Source: Vitreimonas flagellata
GTDB lineage: Bacteria; Pseudomonadota; Alphaproteobacteria; Caulobacterales; Aquidulcibacteraceae
Direction: 5' to 3'
Length of the DNA stretch: 64,000 nucleotides
Assembly: GCF_004634425.1 (NCBI RefSeq)
Contig: NZ_SBJL01000001.1
Coordinates: forward strand, 345,001 to 409,000
The position numbers and the translations under genes were made by a program. This document shows positions 1 to 8,910 of the stretch, piece after piece; position 1 is the first letter of the stretch; each line of letters begins with the position of its first letter. The notes under the pieces are model-generated. The model did no database searches and was not told where the DNA came from. It saw only the letters and a program-made list of their open reading frames with translations.

Positions 1-609
1 GATGATCAGGCCTTGGCCTTGCGGCACTTCGAGTTCTTGCGCGATCTTCTTCAGGCGCTTGCGGTCCGTCGCTTGCGTGATCTTGCGCGAGATGCCGCCG
101 CCACGACCCGTATTCGGCATCAGCACGCAATAGCGGCCCGCGAGCGACAGATACGTGGTGAGTGCGGCGCCTTTGTTGCCGCGCTCTTCTTTCACCACTT
201 GGATCAGCATGATCTGACGGCGGCGAATGACTTCTTGAATCTTGTAACGGCGCGTCAGGATACGACGGCGGCGCTCGTCGCGCGCCTCATCGTCCTCTTC
301 CTCGTTTTCGCTTTCTTCTTCCGCCTTCGCCAGCTCGGCCTTGATGGCCTCCTGGTCGTCGTGCGGGATCGCGTAATAATCGGGGTGGATTTCCGAGAAG
401 GCGAGGAAGCCGTGGCGATTGCCGCCGTACTCAACGAAGGCAGCCTGCAGCGACGGCTCAACGCGCGTCACCTTGGCGAGATAGATATTGCCTCTGAGTT
501 GTTTCTTGCTGGCGACCTCGAAATCAAAATCTTCAACGCGGTTTCCGTCGAGCACCGCGACCCGAGTTTCCTCGGGATGCGCGGCGTCGATCAACATTTT
601 CTTGGCCAT
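1..609 (-). CDS. rne: Ribonuclease E, N-terminal part (cut by window edge)
   Basis: The reverse strand is open from an ATG at 609-607 to the window edge, giving 203 residues and no stop. It starts MAKKMLIDAAHPEETRVAVL, as RNase E/G proteins do. The S1 RNA-binding region follows (GNIYLAKVTRVEPSLQAAFV, then EYGGNRHGFL), with the KEERGNKGAALTTYLSLAGR block near residues 140-160. Between the two halves of the S1 region lies a very acidic/basic insert (about residues 85-115) absent from the E. coli protein. RNase E is the essential endonuclease for mRNA decay and rRNA processing and scaffolds the degradosome; its catalytic and C-terminal scaffold regions are outside the window. GGAGGG lies close upstream of the ATG. 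Identification is firm. Confidence 0.95.
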   Translation of the reverse strand, partial: MAKKMLIDAAHPEETRVAVLDGNRVEDFDFEVASKKQLRGNIYLAKVTRVEPSLQAAFVEYGGNRHGFLAFSEIHPDYYAIPHDDQEAIKAELAKAEEESENEEEDDEARDERRRRILTRRYKIQEVIRRRQIMLIQVVKEERGNKGAALTTYLSLAGRYCVLMPNTGRGGGISRKITQATDRKRLKKIAQELEVPQGQGLII

Positions 610-1163
610 GGAGGGCTCCGTGGGCGTCGCGCGTGCAGGCCCGCTGGCGACCGAAAACGGCCGGGCGAGGGGCGGCGAAGCGACGCGAGATGTGTGAGAG
701 AAGGCCCACGCGCGCGTTCGGGCGAGCGACGGCCCGGAGGCCGTCGGCTGCCAGATTAAACGCACTGCGGGTCATATAGTGCTCCGAACTGGCGCCGCCC
801 GAGGGGAGGCGCTTACGCTCCGGTGATGGGACGCACGTCTTGAGGCCGGGGTCGGGCGCTGGTGAAAGCGCGCCGCGGGCCAGACGCCGATCCGCTTAGC
901 GGGAGCGCGCCGGGCGCTGCTCGGGGACGCTCCCCGTCTGCGCACGCGACGATGAGGCACCATGCATGATTTGAATTTGGAAAGAAAGCGTGACGGTCGG
1001 CTCATTCCGCATGGGATTTAAGCGTGCGCGCGCCTTGGGCGCCGGTAATCGCTGGCGGCGTCGCCACGGGCGGCGGAGACGCTGCATCGGGTGTGTGGTT
1101 AGCGTGGGATTCACCTTCCCTTTCAACTGGATAGCAAGCCGTTTGCAGTAGTTTAGGCTACTC
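610..1163. promoter_or_regulatory. Divergent intergenic region between rne and the amidase gene
   Basis: This 554-bp region has no convincing gene. On the rne side a perfect 8-bp hairpin (CGACGGCC at 727-734, loop CGGA, GGCCGTCG at 739-746) would lie in the rne 5' leader, and TATATG (reverse strand, 773-778) could be a -10 element. Long rne leaders with hairpins mediate RNase E autoregulation in enterobacteria; a similar role here is inference. The right part should hold the amidase promoter, but I see no clear -35/-10 pair. Confidence 0.4.
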
Positions 1164-2315
1164 ATGGACGTTACTCGTCGTCACCTCGCCCTCGGCGGCC
1201 TGACTTTGCTCGGCGCACAGGCCGTCTCCGGCCGCGCCTGGGCGGACGCCCCTGCGGCCGTGCGCGGCGTGCTGGTGCAGGAGAGCGGTGCGGCTTCGCG
1301 CGTGACCGTGGCGCTCGATCGCCTGGCTGAGGCTAGGACATTTTTCCTATCCGCGCCGGACCGATTTGTGATCGACTTGGCCAATTCGCGCCTCGCTCTA
1401 GCGGGCCGCGGCGAAGGGCCGGGCGCTGGCGTGGTCCGCCGCTACCGGTATGCGCAGCGCCCCGATGGGATTTCGCGCCTCGTGCTCGATTTGGAAGCGC
1501 CGGCGAGCGTGGTCCGCCAAGAACTCGGCAGCCGCCGTGCTCCTGAACTCAGCTTTGACATCGCGCCGAACGCGCCGATGGCGGTCGCCGCCAGCGCTGC
1601 GCGCCGCGAAACCAATGGCCGCAATGCGCGCCGCCGCACGATTGTCATCGATCCGGGACATGGCGGGCGCGATCCAGGCGCCATCGGCGTGACAGGCGTG
1701 CGCGAGAAGGACGTGGTGCTGGACGCCGCCTTGAAGCTACGTGACGCCCTGGAAAGCCGTGGCCGCTACCACGTTTTGCTCACCCGGGACGCCGATCGCT
1801 ACGTCGAACATGCCGATCGCGTGCAATATGCCCGCGCCCAGCACGCCGATCTCTTCATCTCGATCCACGCGGATTCCAATTCAAACCGCGAGGCCGCTGG
1901 AGCCTCTGTCTATACGCTTTCCGAGCGTGGAGCGGCGCGCGCGCAGGGTATGATGGCGTCGCAGAATTGGGATGTGGATTTGGGCGATGCGCCGCGTAAC
2001 GGCGTGGTGGGCGACATCCTGGTCGATCTCACTCAGCGCGAGACGACCAATCGTTCCGCACAATTTGCACAGACCGTCATCCCGCAGCTCCGCCAGGTCG
2101 CGCCTCTGCTGCGAAATACCCACCGCAACGCTGGTTATTTCGTGCTCTTGGCCCCGGATGTGCCGGCGGTGCTGATCGAAACCGGGTTCTTGTCGAACGT
2201 GGCGGATGAGCGGCGCCTGTCCCAGCCACGGGAACGCGAGGCGATGGCCGAGGCCATGGCGCGGGCGGTGGACACCTATTTCATCGGTCCACAAATGTAC
2301 GCGGCGCGCGCCTAA
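1164..2315 (+). CDS. amiC: N-acetylmuramoyl-L-alanine amidase (AmiC type, AMIN + Amidase_3)
   Basis: A 383-residue periplasmic zinc amidase that cleaves the amide bond between MurNAc and the stem peptide, chiefly during septal wall splitting. The N-terminus carries a twin-arginine-like signal (TRRHLALGG) ending near AWA-DA at residue 28. An AMIN wall-targeting domain follows (about 35-125), then Amidase_3 (about 158-375). Zinc and catalytic residues are visible: H166 in IVIDPGHGG, the Glu of REKDVV, H235 in SIHAD and E339 in IETGFLSN. The gene lies 124 bp upstream of the PBP1A gene, an association common in alphaproteobacteria that links wall cleavage with wall synthesis. The ribosome-binding site before the ATG is weak (TTTAGG). 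Family assignment is firm; the exact symbol is by analogy. Confidence 0.93.
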   Translation: MDVTRRHLALGGLTLLGAQAVSGRAWADAPAAVRGVLVQESGAASRVTVALDRLAEARTFFLSAPDRFVIDLANSRLALAGRGEGPGAGVVRRYRYAQRPDGISRLVLDLEAPASVVRQELGSRRAPELSFDIAPNAPMAVAASAARRETNGRNARRRTIVIDPGHGGRDPGAIGVTGVREKDVVLDAALKLRDALESRGRYHVLLTRDADRYVEHADRVQYARAQHADLFISIHADSNSNREAAGASVYTLSERGAARAQGMMASQNWDVDLGDAPRNGVVGDILVDLTQRETTNRSAQFAQTVIPQLRQVAPLLRNTHRNAGYFVLLAPDVPAVLIETGFLSNVADERRLSQPREREAMAEAMARAVDTYFIGPQMYAARA

Positions 2316-2439
2316 AATCAGCGCGAATCTTAAGCTAGCTGGGCTAGGCTGCGGCCTGTCCGCTCCGAGCCATACTCGCGCCGCATTGGCGCGCGAGGCC
2401 GGCGCGAACTGATCTAATAGCGCGCAGAAGCGGGGCGCC

Positions 2440-4986
2440 ATGTCGCGAACTGAACGGTACCGAGACGAGTATGACGACGACCGCGATTATCGCGGCCGCG
2501 ACGATTATCGCGAACCTCGGGGCGGCGGCTGGCTGCGTAAGGCGCTTGTCGGGCTTGGCATTTTCGCTGGTGTTTCAGCGCTTGCCGTTGTCGGCTTTCT
2601 GATCGCGGCGCTGCAGGGCTTGCCCTCGCTCGCTGACCTTCAAGATTATCAGCCGCCGGTGACGAGCCGCGTCCACGCCGGCGATGGCGCGCTGGTGGCG
2701 GAGTTCGCTGACGAGCAGCGCGTCTTCGTTCCGATCGAACAAATTCCAGATCACGTGAAGAACGCGTTCGTCGCGGTTGAAGATGCGCGCTTCTTCGAAC
2801 ACTCGGGCCTCGATTATCAGGGGTTGGCGCGCGCTGTGCTGCGCATCCCGCTCGATGTCATCCAAGGCCGCCGCATCCAGGGCGCGTCGACGATCACGCA
2901 ACAAGTCGCCGGCAACATGCTGACCGGCCGCGCTGCGGAATGCTCCGGCGGCATTGGCGGCGTGTTCTGCGCGGTGTGGACGAAGCTGCGTGAAGGTTTG
3001 GTGGCGCAACGCATCGAGCGTGTGCTCGATAAGGACCGCATCCTTGAGCTCTATCTGAACCAGATTTATCTCGGCAACCGCGCCTACGGCGTCGCTGCGG
3101 CTTCGCTCAACTATTTCGACAAGCCACTCTCTGAGCTCACCGTGTCGGAAGCGGCGTATCTCGCCATCCTGCCGAAGGGCCCAGCAAATTATCAACTGCC
3201 GCGCAATCGCGAGCGCGCTATCGATCGGCGCAATTATGCGATCTCGCGCATGGTCGAGCGTGGCTACATTACTGAGGAAGTCGCCGCTGAAGCGCGTGCG
3301 GCCGATCTGGTGACCACGAACCGCTTGGCCGGCGATGAATTCGTCGCGGCCTCGTATTTCGTGGAAGAAATCCGCCGCCAAGTCGAAAACCAATATGGCG
3401 CCGACGCGCTGTTGCGCGGTGGTCTCTCGATCCGTTCGACCATCGATACGCGCCTGCAATTGGCGGCGGCGCGCGCGTTGCGCGCAGGCCTTGAAGATTA
3501 CGATCGCCGCCACGATTGGCGCGGCCCCATTGGTCGCGGCGACGCCAGCGGCGATGTCGCGGCGCAATTGAGCGAAGCACGCCGGCCGCCGTCCTTGTCG
3601 AATTGGCGCCGTGCGATGGTTACGCGCGTGGCTTCGGGCGCGATCACGGTGACGGATGACGCCGGCGAGAGCGGGCGTCTCACGGACAACGATGCCCAAT
3701 GGGCCGCGCAAGGTGGACGGCGCGACGCTGATCGCCGTTTGACGGCGGGCGCGATCGTTTACGTTACGCGCAATTCTAACGGCCGCTACGCGTTGCGCCA
3801 GGTGCCGGAAATCCAAGGTGCGCTCGTCGCAATGGATCCGCACACAGGCCGCGTGCTGGCGATGGTTGGCGGTTATTCGCTGGATGACGCCAACGGTTTG
3901 AACCGCGCGACGCAGGCGCAGCGCCAGCCGGGTTCGTCGTTCAAGCCGATCGTCTACGCGGCGGCGCTCGATTTTGGCCTGACGCCCGCGACGTTGGTCG
4001 ATGACGGCCCGCTCGCGATCGAAGCGGGCGACGGCACCAATTGGTCGCCGGAAAACTATACGCGGGAATTCTATGGTCCGACGACGTTGCGTCGTGGCTT
4101 GGAATTGTCCCGCAACGCGATGACGGCGCGCGTGGCCTACGAAATGGGCCCAGAGCGCGTGCTACAATACGGCCAACGCCTCGGCATTTATGGCGACAAC
4201 ACGCAAGCTGTGTTCTCGTTGGCGTTGGGCGCCGGCGAAACCACCGTCATGCGCATGACCACCGCGTACGGCATGTTCGTGAACGGCGGGCGGCGCATTC
4301 AGCCGATCATCATCGACCGTATCCAAGATCGCACCGGGCGCTCTGTGTTCCGCCGCGATCAACGCGAATGCCCGAATTGCAACGCCGAATGGGCGCGTCA
4401 GCGCGCGCCGACGTTGCCGGATACGCGCGAACAAGTGCTCGATCCGGTCACGGCCTATCAGATCGTCTCGATGGCTGAGGGCGTGGTTTTGCGCGGCACG
4501 GGCACGAGCATCGCCGCACTCGGCTTCCCGCTGGGCGGCAAGACCGGCACAACCAATGACTATAAAGACGCGTGGTTTATCGGCTTCTCCCCGGACCTCG
4601 TGGTGGGTGTCTGGGCGGGCTTCGATACGCCGCGCGACATGGGCGAGGGCGAGACCGGCGGGCGGATCTCGGCGCCGATCTTCCGCGACTTCATGCGCGA
4701 AGCGCTGCGCGACACGCCGCCGACGCCGTTCCGCATTCCTTCGGGCGTGCGCCTGGTACGGATCGACGCGATGACTGGTCTGCTGCCAAACGCGGCGACG
4801 ACGACCACGATCCTCGAAGCGTTCCGGCCGGATACGGAGCCAACGCGCGATGTGGCGTCCTCGCCCTTCGTGTTCGGCGGCACCGATCCGATCGATCCGC
4901 GCGCGCTCTCAAGCCTCACCGGCGAAGCGCCCCGCGTGGATGCGCCGCGTCAGGAAGAATCCGAGGATCTGGGCGGACTCTACTAA
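2440..4986 (+). CDS. mrcA: Class A penicillin-binding protein 1A
   Basis: An 848-residue bifunctional peptidoglycan synthase (glycosyltransferase plus DD-transpeptidase) anchored in the inner membrane. A charged Arg/Asp/Tyr-rich cytoplasmic tail of about 30 residues precedes one membrane helix (about 32-58). The glycosyltransferase domain shows the catalytic Glu in [10 protein letters not shown] (E114) and the [12 protein letters not shown] motif. The transpeptidase domain shows S499xxK (PGSSFKP), the SRN triad and K701TG ([13 protein letters not shown]). An OB-like insertion between about residues 370 and 450 is usual for PBP1A. It follows the amidase gene and precedes prfB on the same strand. 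All catalytic motifs are intact. Confidence 0.95.
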   Translation: MSRTERYRDEYDDDRDYRGRDDYREPRGGGWLRKALVGLGIFAGVSALAVVGFLIAALQGLPSLADLQDYQPPVTSRVHAGDGALVAEFADEQRVFVPIEQIPDHVKNAFVAVEDARFFEHSGLDYQGLARAVLRIPLDVIQGRRIQGASTITQQVAGNMLTGRAAECSGGIGGVFCAVWTKLREGLVAQRIERVLDKDRILELYLNQIYLGNRAYGVAAASLNYFDKPLSELTVSEAAYLAILPKGPANYQLPRNRERAIDRRNYAISRMVERGYITEEVAAEARAADLVTTNRLAGDEFVAASYFVEEIRRQVENQYGADALLRGGLSIRSTIDTRLQLAAARALRAGLEDYDRRHDWRGPIGRGDASGDVAAQLSEARRPPSLSNWRRAMVTRVASGAITVTDDAGESGRLTDNDAQWAAQGGRRDADRRLTAGAIVYVTRNSNGRYALRQVPEIQGALVAMDPHTGRVLAMVGGYSLDDANGLNRATQAQRQPGSSFKPIVYAAALDFGLTPATLVDDGPLAIEAGDGTNWSPENYTREFYGPTTLRRGLELSRNAMTARVAYEMGPERVLQYGQRLGIYGDNTQAVFSLALGAGETTVMRMTTAYGMFVNGGRRIQPIIIDRIQDRTGRSVFRRDQRECPNCNAEWARQRAPTLPDTREQVLDPVTAYQIVSMAEGVVLRGTGTSIAALGFPLGGKTGTTNDYKDAWFIGFSPDLVVGVWAGFDTPRDMGEGETGGRISAPIFRDFMREALRDTPPTPFRIPSGVRLVRIDAMTGLLPNAATTTTILEAFRPDTEPTRDVASSPFVFGGTDPIDPRALSSLTGEAPRVDAPRQEESEDLGGLY

Positions 4987-5065
4987 GATTGGACTGGAGG
5001 AGGACGCTTTCACAGCGGCCCTCCTTCGCCTATCTAAGCCCCTCAGATTCAGAGGGACTTCCAGA

Positions 5066-6197
5066 ATGCGCGCTGACATCGTCGCTTTGGCCGATCAAAT
5101 CGAAACCGCCGTGGGCTTGCTCCGGAGGCGTCTTTGACTGGGAACCGTCCCAAGTCAGATTAGATGAATTGAACGCGCTCTCGGAGCGCGCCGATTTCTG
5201 GAACGACCCTGAAAAAGCGCAGAAGCTCATGCGCGAGCGCAACAAGCTCGACGCCGGCATGAGTGCGATCATCTCGCTCGAACGCGATCTGCGGGACTCG
5301 CTTGAACTTGCCGAGATGGCCGAGGCGGAAGGCGATGCGTCGCTGGTCGATGAAGCGCACGCGACGCTGAAGAAGGTGCAAGAGCGCGCCGCAAAGGCCG
5401 AGTTGGAAGCGCTGCTCTCCGGCGAAGCTGACGGCAACGACGCCTACATCGAAATCAATTCCGGCGCCGGCGGCACAGAGAGCCAGGATTGGGCGTCGAT
5501 GTTGCTGCGCATGTATATGCGCTGGGCGAACGCGCGCGGTTTCAAAGTTGAGCTGCTTGAAGAGCAAGCGGGCGATACCGCCGGCATCAAATCGGCGACG
5601 ATTTTGGTGCAGGGCGAGAACGCTTACGGCTGGCTGAAGACCGAAGGCGGCGTGCATCGCTTGGTGCGCATCAGCCCGTACGATTCAAACGCACGCCGGC
5701 ACACGTCGTTTGCGAGTGCGTGGGTCTATCCGAAGATCGACGACACGATTGAGGTCGAAATTCTCGACAAGGACGTGCGCACGGATACCTACCGCGCCTC
5801 GGGCGCCGGTGGTCAGCACGTCAACAAAACGGACTCGGCCGTGCGCCTGACGCACATTCCAACGGGCATCGTCGTGGCGTGCCAGGCCGAACGCTCGCAG
5901 CACAAGAACCGCGCGGCCGCGTGGGACATGCTGCGCGCGCGCATCTACGAAGCGGAACTGCAGAAGCGTGAAGCAGCGGCCCAGCAGCTCGCCGACAGCA
6001 AAACCGAAATCGGCTGGGGCCGGCAAATTCGTTCATACGTGTTGCAGCCGTATCAGATGGTCAAAGATCTACGTACAGGCGTCGAAACCTCAGACACGCA
6101 AGGCGTGCTCGACGGCGATCTCGATCAATTCATGGCGGCCTCACTCGCGGCGCGTGTGGCCGGCGCCGGCCACGCCGAGATCGCGGACATCGACTGA
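5066..6197 (+). CDS. prfB: Peptide chain release factor 2, with programmed +1 frameshift
   Basis: RF2 recognises UGA/UAA stops and triggers peptide release. The gene is in two frames. Frame 1 runs from ATG 5066 for 23 codons to an in-frame TGA at 5135-5137. The rest of RF2 continues in the +1 frame from GAC at 5136-5138 to TGA 6195-6197. Joining 5066-5134 with 5136-6197 gives 376 residues, the usual RF2 length. Downstream of the junction ([14 protein letters not shown]) the protein shows the release-factor coiled domain, the stop-recognition loop (here SPY at 5673-5681 rather than the SPF of E. coli), and the catalytic GGQ in [16 protein letters not shown] naive single-frame call would miss the first 23 residues or call the gene broken. 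Confidence 0.95.
5124..5138 (+). promoter_or_regulatory. prfB programmed +1 frameshift signal
   Basis: An internal Shine-Dalgarno-like GGAGG (5124-5128) is followed by CGT, then the slippery CTT (5132-5134), the in-frame TGA (5135-5137) and C (5138). This has the same order and spacing as the E. coli signal (AGGGGG, one codon, CTTTGAC). When RF2 is scarce, slow termination at UGA lets the ribosome slip +1 and make full-length RF2: an autoregulatory loop. The signal is seen directly; the mechanism is established for this family. Confidence 0.93.
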
Positions 6198-6198
6198 T

Positions 6199-6294
6199 CT
6201 TGGACCGCTGGCGTCCTCGCCGACGCGATGCTTCAGCGTGAACCGACGGCGCAGAATGAAATAGTCTCGCCGGCGGGGACGCCGGCGGTCCAAG
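6199..6294. repeat. 96-bp near-perfect inverted repeat downstream of prfB
   Basis: Two 24-nt arms (6199-6222 and 6271-6294) are reverse complements at 22 of 24 positions; both mismatches would be G-U wobbles in RNA, so the transcript could pair throughout. The spacer is 48 nt. It begins 1 nt after the prfB stop and is followed by a separate terminator at 6302. It resembles a small dispersed palindromic element (REP or MITE-like). No second copy is seen in this window. Confidence 0.6.
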
Positions 6295-6301
6295 ACAAAG
6301 A

Positions 6302-6330
6302 AAAGGGCCCGGCTTTTGGCCGGGCCTTTT
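6302..6330. terminator. Bidirectional intrinsic terminator between prfB and the bactofilin gene
   Basis: A GC-rich stem (GGCCCGGC at 6306-6313 with GCCGGGCC at 6319-6326, loop TTTTG) is extended outward by an A-run pairing with a T-run at 6327-6330. With AAAA on one side and TTTT on the other, it can stop both prfB transcription (+) and bactofilin transcription (-). Confidence 0.85.
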
Positions 6331-6357
6331 GAGTTTGTATTCCAACCCAAATCAAAA

Positions 6358-6918
6358 CTAGCTGGACGCGCCCGTCACGATGACGCCCGACACCATGCGG
6401 TCGTCGCTCGAGGGCTCGCCGAAGACCGAATTGCCGCCGCCGAAGTTCGACGCGGCAGGGCGCTCAGAAACAATCTGCGGCGACGCGGGCGCGCCGGGGC
6501 CAGATTGCGAAAGCGGATCTTGCAGATAACGGCACTGGCCTTCAAACACCGCGCCCATCTCAACAGAGAGCGATTGGTGGACGATGTCGCCCAGCACGTG
6601 GGCGTTGCGGGCCAGCATGACCTTACGCGCGCGCACCGAACCTTCGACGCGGCCGTGCACGGTGACGCTTTCAGACACCACGTCACCCTTCACCATGCCG
6701 GTGTCGCCGACAGTGAGCGAGCCGCCGCGGACGTTGCCTTCAATCTCGCCGTCGATCTGAAGCTCGGCGCCATCGGCGTCGATGGTGCCGGTGATCTTCA
6801 CACCGTTCGCAATGATCGAAACAATTCCAGCTCGGCTCACGGGTTGCCTACGTTGTTGCACAGGATCAGGAAGCGCCGGCACATTCGACTCCGTAGGTCT
6901 ACCCTTGTTCGTGAACAT
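6358..6918 (-). CDS. Bactofilin (polymer-forming cytoskeletal protein)
   Basis: A 186-residue bactofilin. The central domain (about 32-135) is the repetitive right-handed beta-helix typical of the family, with short repeats such as GVKITGTIDADGAELQIDG, EGNVRGGSLTVGDTG and GDVVSESVTVHGRVEGSV. It is flanked by a short basic N-terminal tail and a Gly/Ser/Pro-rich C-terminal tail. Bactofilins self-assemble without nucleotides into membrane-bound filaments that position wall enzymes. The start codon lies inside the end of the M23 peptidase gene (20-nt overlap), so the two are cotranscribed and probably translationally coupled. In Caulobacter and Hyphomonas the homologues (BacA with a neighbouring M23 enzyme) shape stalks or buds; the same use here is inference. 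Confidence 0.93.
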   Translation of the reverse strand: MFTNKGRPTESNVPALPDPVQQRRQPVSRAGIVSIIANGVKITGTIDADGAELQIDGEIEGNVRGGSLTVGDTGMVKGDVVSESVTVHGRVEGSVRARKVMLARNAHVLGDIVHQSLSVEMGAVFEGQCRYLQDPLSQSGPGAPASPQIVSERPAASNFGGGNSVFGEPSSDDRMVSGVIVTGASS

Positions 6919-8134
6919 GCCGTCCTGCCCTCAGAAAGTTGATTGGATCAACAGGACGGCCACGGAACCACACTTCGTAGTGCAGGTGAGTGGCGGTGCT
7001 GCGACCCGTGCTACCCATCGACCCAACGCGTTGGCCAATCGCTACGCGCTCGCCACGCTGGACCTGGATATCGCGCAAATGTGCGTACCGAGTCTTAAAG
7101 CCGTGGCCGTGATCGATCTCGACCGTATAGCCATAGCCAGAGCGGGTGCCAGCGAACACAACAGTGCCCGGTGAGGTCGCCACGACCGGCGCGCGCTCGA
7201 ACGCCGCCATGTCCAGACCCGCGTGGAACGTCGGGCGGCCAGTGAACGGATCGATGCGTTGGCCATAACCTGAGGTTTCGCGGGAATCGACTGCCACCGG
7301 CACAGCCAGCGGGGTCGAGTTCGCAATGTCCGCCATGCGGCGGGACTCGGTGACGCGCGCGGCCACTTGCGTGACGCGCTCGGCGAAGGCGGGGTTCAGG
7401 CCGCTGTCGCGCAGATAGGCGACGAAATCTTGCGGCACGAGTGGGCCGCCCACTTCGGCGCCGGCCTCCGGGCCGGTCAGCGACGCCATCGACACACCGG
7501 TCATGCGCAGCACGCCGCGGACGTGCTCGGACCGCTCAACGACCTGGTCTTCCAGTTCGGAGAGGGTGCGCTCTTGCTCGGCCTCAAGGTTCTCAGCGCG
7601 GGCGCGGAAGCCTACGGTGGTAACCTGATACGGTTCGGACGTGATGGCGCGCGACTGGCGCGGTTCGGCCTCGTCGATCGAGGCGGCCATGATGATGCGG
7701 GCGCCGTCACGCTCGATCGGGCGGGTGGCCGCGAGTTGGATGCTGTCGCCGCCGGCATACTCGAGCAGTGAGCGTAGAACTTCGTGGCGGCTTTCGAAAT
7801 CGGCCGTGGCGCGGTCGAACTGACGGGTGCGCTCTTCGAGGAGGGCCTGAGAGGCGGCGGCCTGGGCGCGGGACTCATTCAGCCAGCGGTCGTACTTGGC
7901 GCGTTCGCGCTCGACCTCGGAATTGCTTGCAGATTGCTGCGCGCCATCGAGTACGGTGTTGGTGGTCGCATAGACGCACCAGCCGGCAATGCCCACGGCG
8001 CCAAGCGCCAGAAGAGCTTGCTTGCTCGGAGAAAGAGATACGTAGCGAACAGAACCACCGCTCCGGTGATAGATCTGCCGCTCCGGGAATACACGATCGA
8101 AGAACGCCTTAGCGCGCGATCCGAACTCGCTCAT
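6899..8134 (-). CDS. Membrane-anchored M23 (LytM) peptidoglycan endopeptidase
   Basis: A 411-residue protein with a short cytoplasmic N-terminus, one membrane helix (about 38-58), a long Arg/Glu/Gln-rich coiled region (about 65-220) and a C-terminal M23 domain (about 280-400). Zinc ligands are intact: H and D in HAGLDMA, and HxH in THLHYEVW. M23 enzymes hydrolyse peptide cross-links of peptidoglycan. The bifunctional-looking topology (tail facing the bactofilin, catalytic domain in the periplasm) and the direct upstream overlap with the bactofilin gene match the bactofilin/M23 modules of stalked and budding alphaproteobacteria (for example BacA-LmdC of Hyphomonas, recalled from literature). 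The start ATG at 8134 is supported by the predicted topology. Confidence 0.9.
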   Translation of the reverse strand: MSEFGSRAKAFFDRVFPERQIYHRSGGSVRYVSLSPSKQALLALGAVGIAGWCVYATTNTVLDGAQQSASNSEVERERAKYDRWLNESRAQAAASQALLEERTRQFDRATADFESRHEVLRSLLEYAGGDSIQLAATRPIERDGARIIMAASIDEAEPRQSRAITSEPYQVTTVGFRARAENLEAEQERTLSELEDQVVERSEHVRGVLRMTGVSMASLTGPEAGAEVGGPLVPQDFVAYLRDSGLNPAFAERVTQVAARVTESRRMADIANSTPLAVPVAVDSRETSGYGQRIDPFTGRPTFHAGLDMAAFERAPVVATSPGTVVFAGTRSGYGYTVEIDHGHGFKTRYAHLRDIQVQRGERVAIGQRVGSMGSTGRSTATHLHYEVWFRGRPVDPINFLRAGRHVHEQG

Positions 8135-8322
8135 GGTCCGCCACCGCCCATTAACCGAGACAAAGTTTACGTTAGCCCCACCAACAATTTGACTGAACAG
8201 GAAACCCTCTCGAATTGCAACAGGGGCAGGCTGGGGTTTACTGGAATTTCAGGGTGTTTAACGCGGCGCCTGTCAAATCCGCGCCAAATAAGGGTTAATG
8301 ACGCAAAACTTGGGCAGAAACG

Positions 8323-8793
8323 TCAGCCAGCCTTAACTTCTTTCAAGACGTCTTCCACATGTCCGGGCACCCGGACCTTCCGCCAGACCTTCGCAATCTT
8401 GCCCTTTGAGTCGATCAGGAAGGTGGCGCGCTCGATGCCCATGAATTTGCGGCCGTAGAGCGTTTTCTCGCCCCAAACGCCGTACGCCTCGGTGACGGCG
8501 CCGTCTTCGTCGGAAGCGAGCGTTACACTTAGCCCATGTTTGGCCGCGAACTTGTCATGCTTGGCGACTGTATCTCGCGATACGCCAATAATCTCGGTCT
8601 TCGCGGCTGCGAAAGCCTTCGCCTTTTCAGTGAAGCTTAGTGCTTCTTGGGTACAACCCGGTGTGTCGTCTTTTGGATAGAAATAGAGGACGACGCGCTT
8701 GCCCTTGAGGCCAGCCAAGCTGACGCGCCCGCCCCCGGCCGTCGGCATATTGAATGGGGGTGCGGGGTCGCCGGGTTTGAGTTCCTTCGCCAT
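8323..8793 (-). CDS. bcp: Thioredoxin-dependent peroxiredoxin, Bcp/PrxQ family
   Basis: A 156-residue thiol peroxidase that reduces H2O2 and organic peroxides with thioredoxin. The start MAKELKPGDPAPPF at 8793 gives the standard length; the frame stays open far upstream, but that part antisenses the AsmA gene and is discarded. The peroxidatic Cys lies in DDTPGCTQEAL. The resolving Cys that in E. coli Bcp follows five residues later is replaced (QEAL in place of QAC), so this is a 1-Cys-type or alternative-resolution member. GVSRDTVAKHDKFAAKHGL and the terminal GHVEDVLKEV are typical of the family. It diverges from the AsmA-like gene with about 115 bp between. Confidence 0.93.
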   Translation of the reverse strand: MAKELKPGDPAPPFNMPTAGGGRVSLAGLKGKRVVLYFYPKDDTPGCTQEALSFTEKAKAFAAAKTEIIGVSRDTVAKHDKFAAKHGLSVTLASDEDGAVTEAYGVWGEKTLYGRKFMGIERATFLIDSKGKIAKVWRKVRVPGHVEDVLKEVKAG

Positions 8794-8910
8794 TGACCGT
8801 CTCCAGGCGCGCGGCGCCGCCGTTGCGCGCTGCAACGGTGCTGGAAACGTGCTTTGCGTCAACTCGGCAGAGCACGCTAGACAGGTTCGAGGGGCGTCGG
8901 AGATGTGGCG

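Noticed and set aside
4572-5065. Open frame continuing prfB's main frame far upstream into mrcA
   Set aside because: It lies antiphase inside the mrcA coding region; the real RF2 N-terminus comes from the other frame through the frameshift.
6301-6330. Terminator belonging only to prfB
   Set aside because: A- and T-runs flank both sides of the stem, so it should work in both directions.
8230-8300. CtrA-type TTAA pair upstream of the M23 peptidase gene
   Set aside because: TTAA half-sites are present but not at the 7-nt spacing of a CtrA box.
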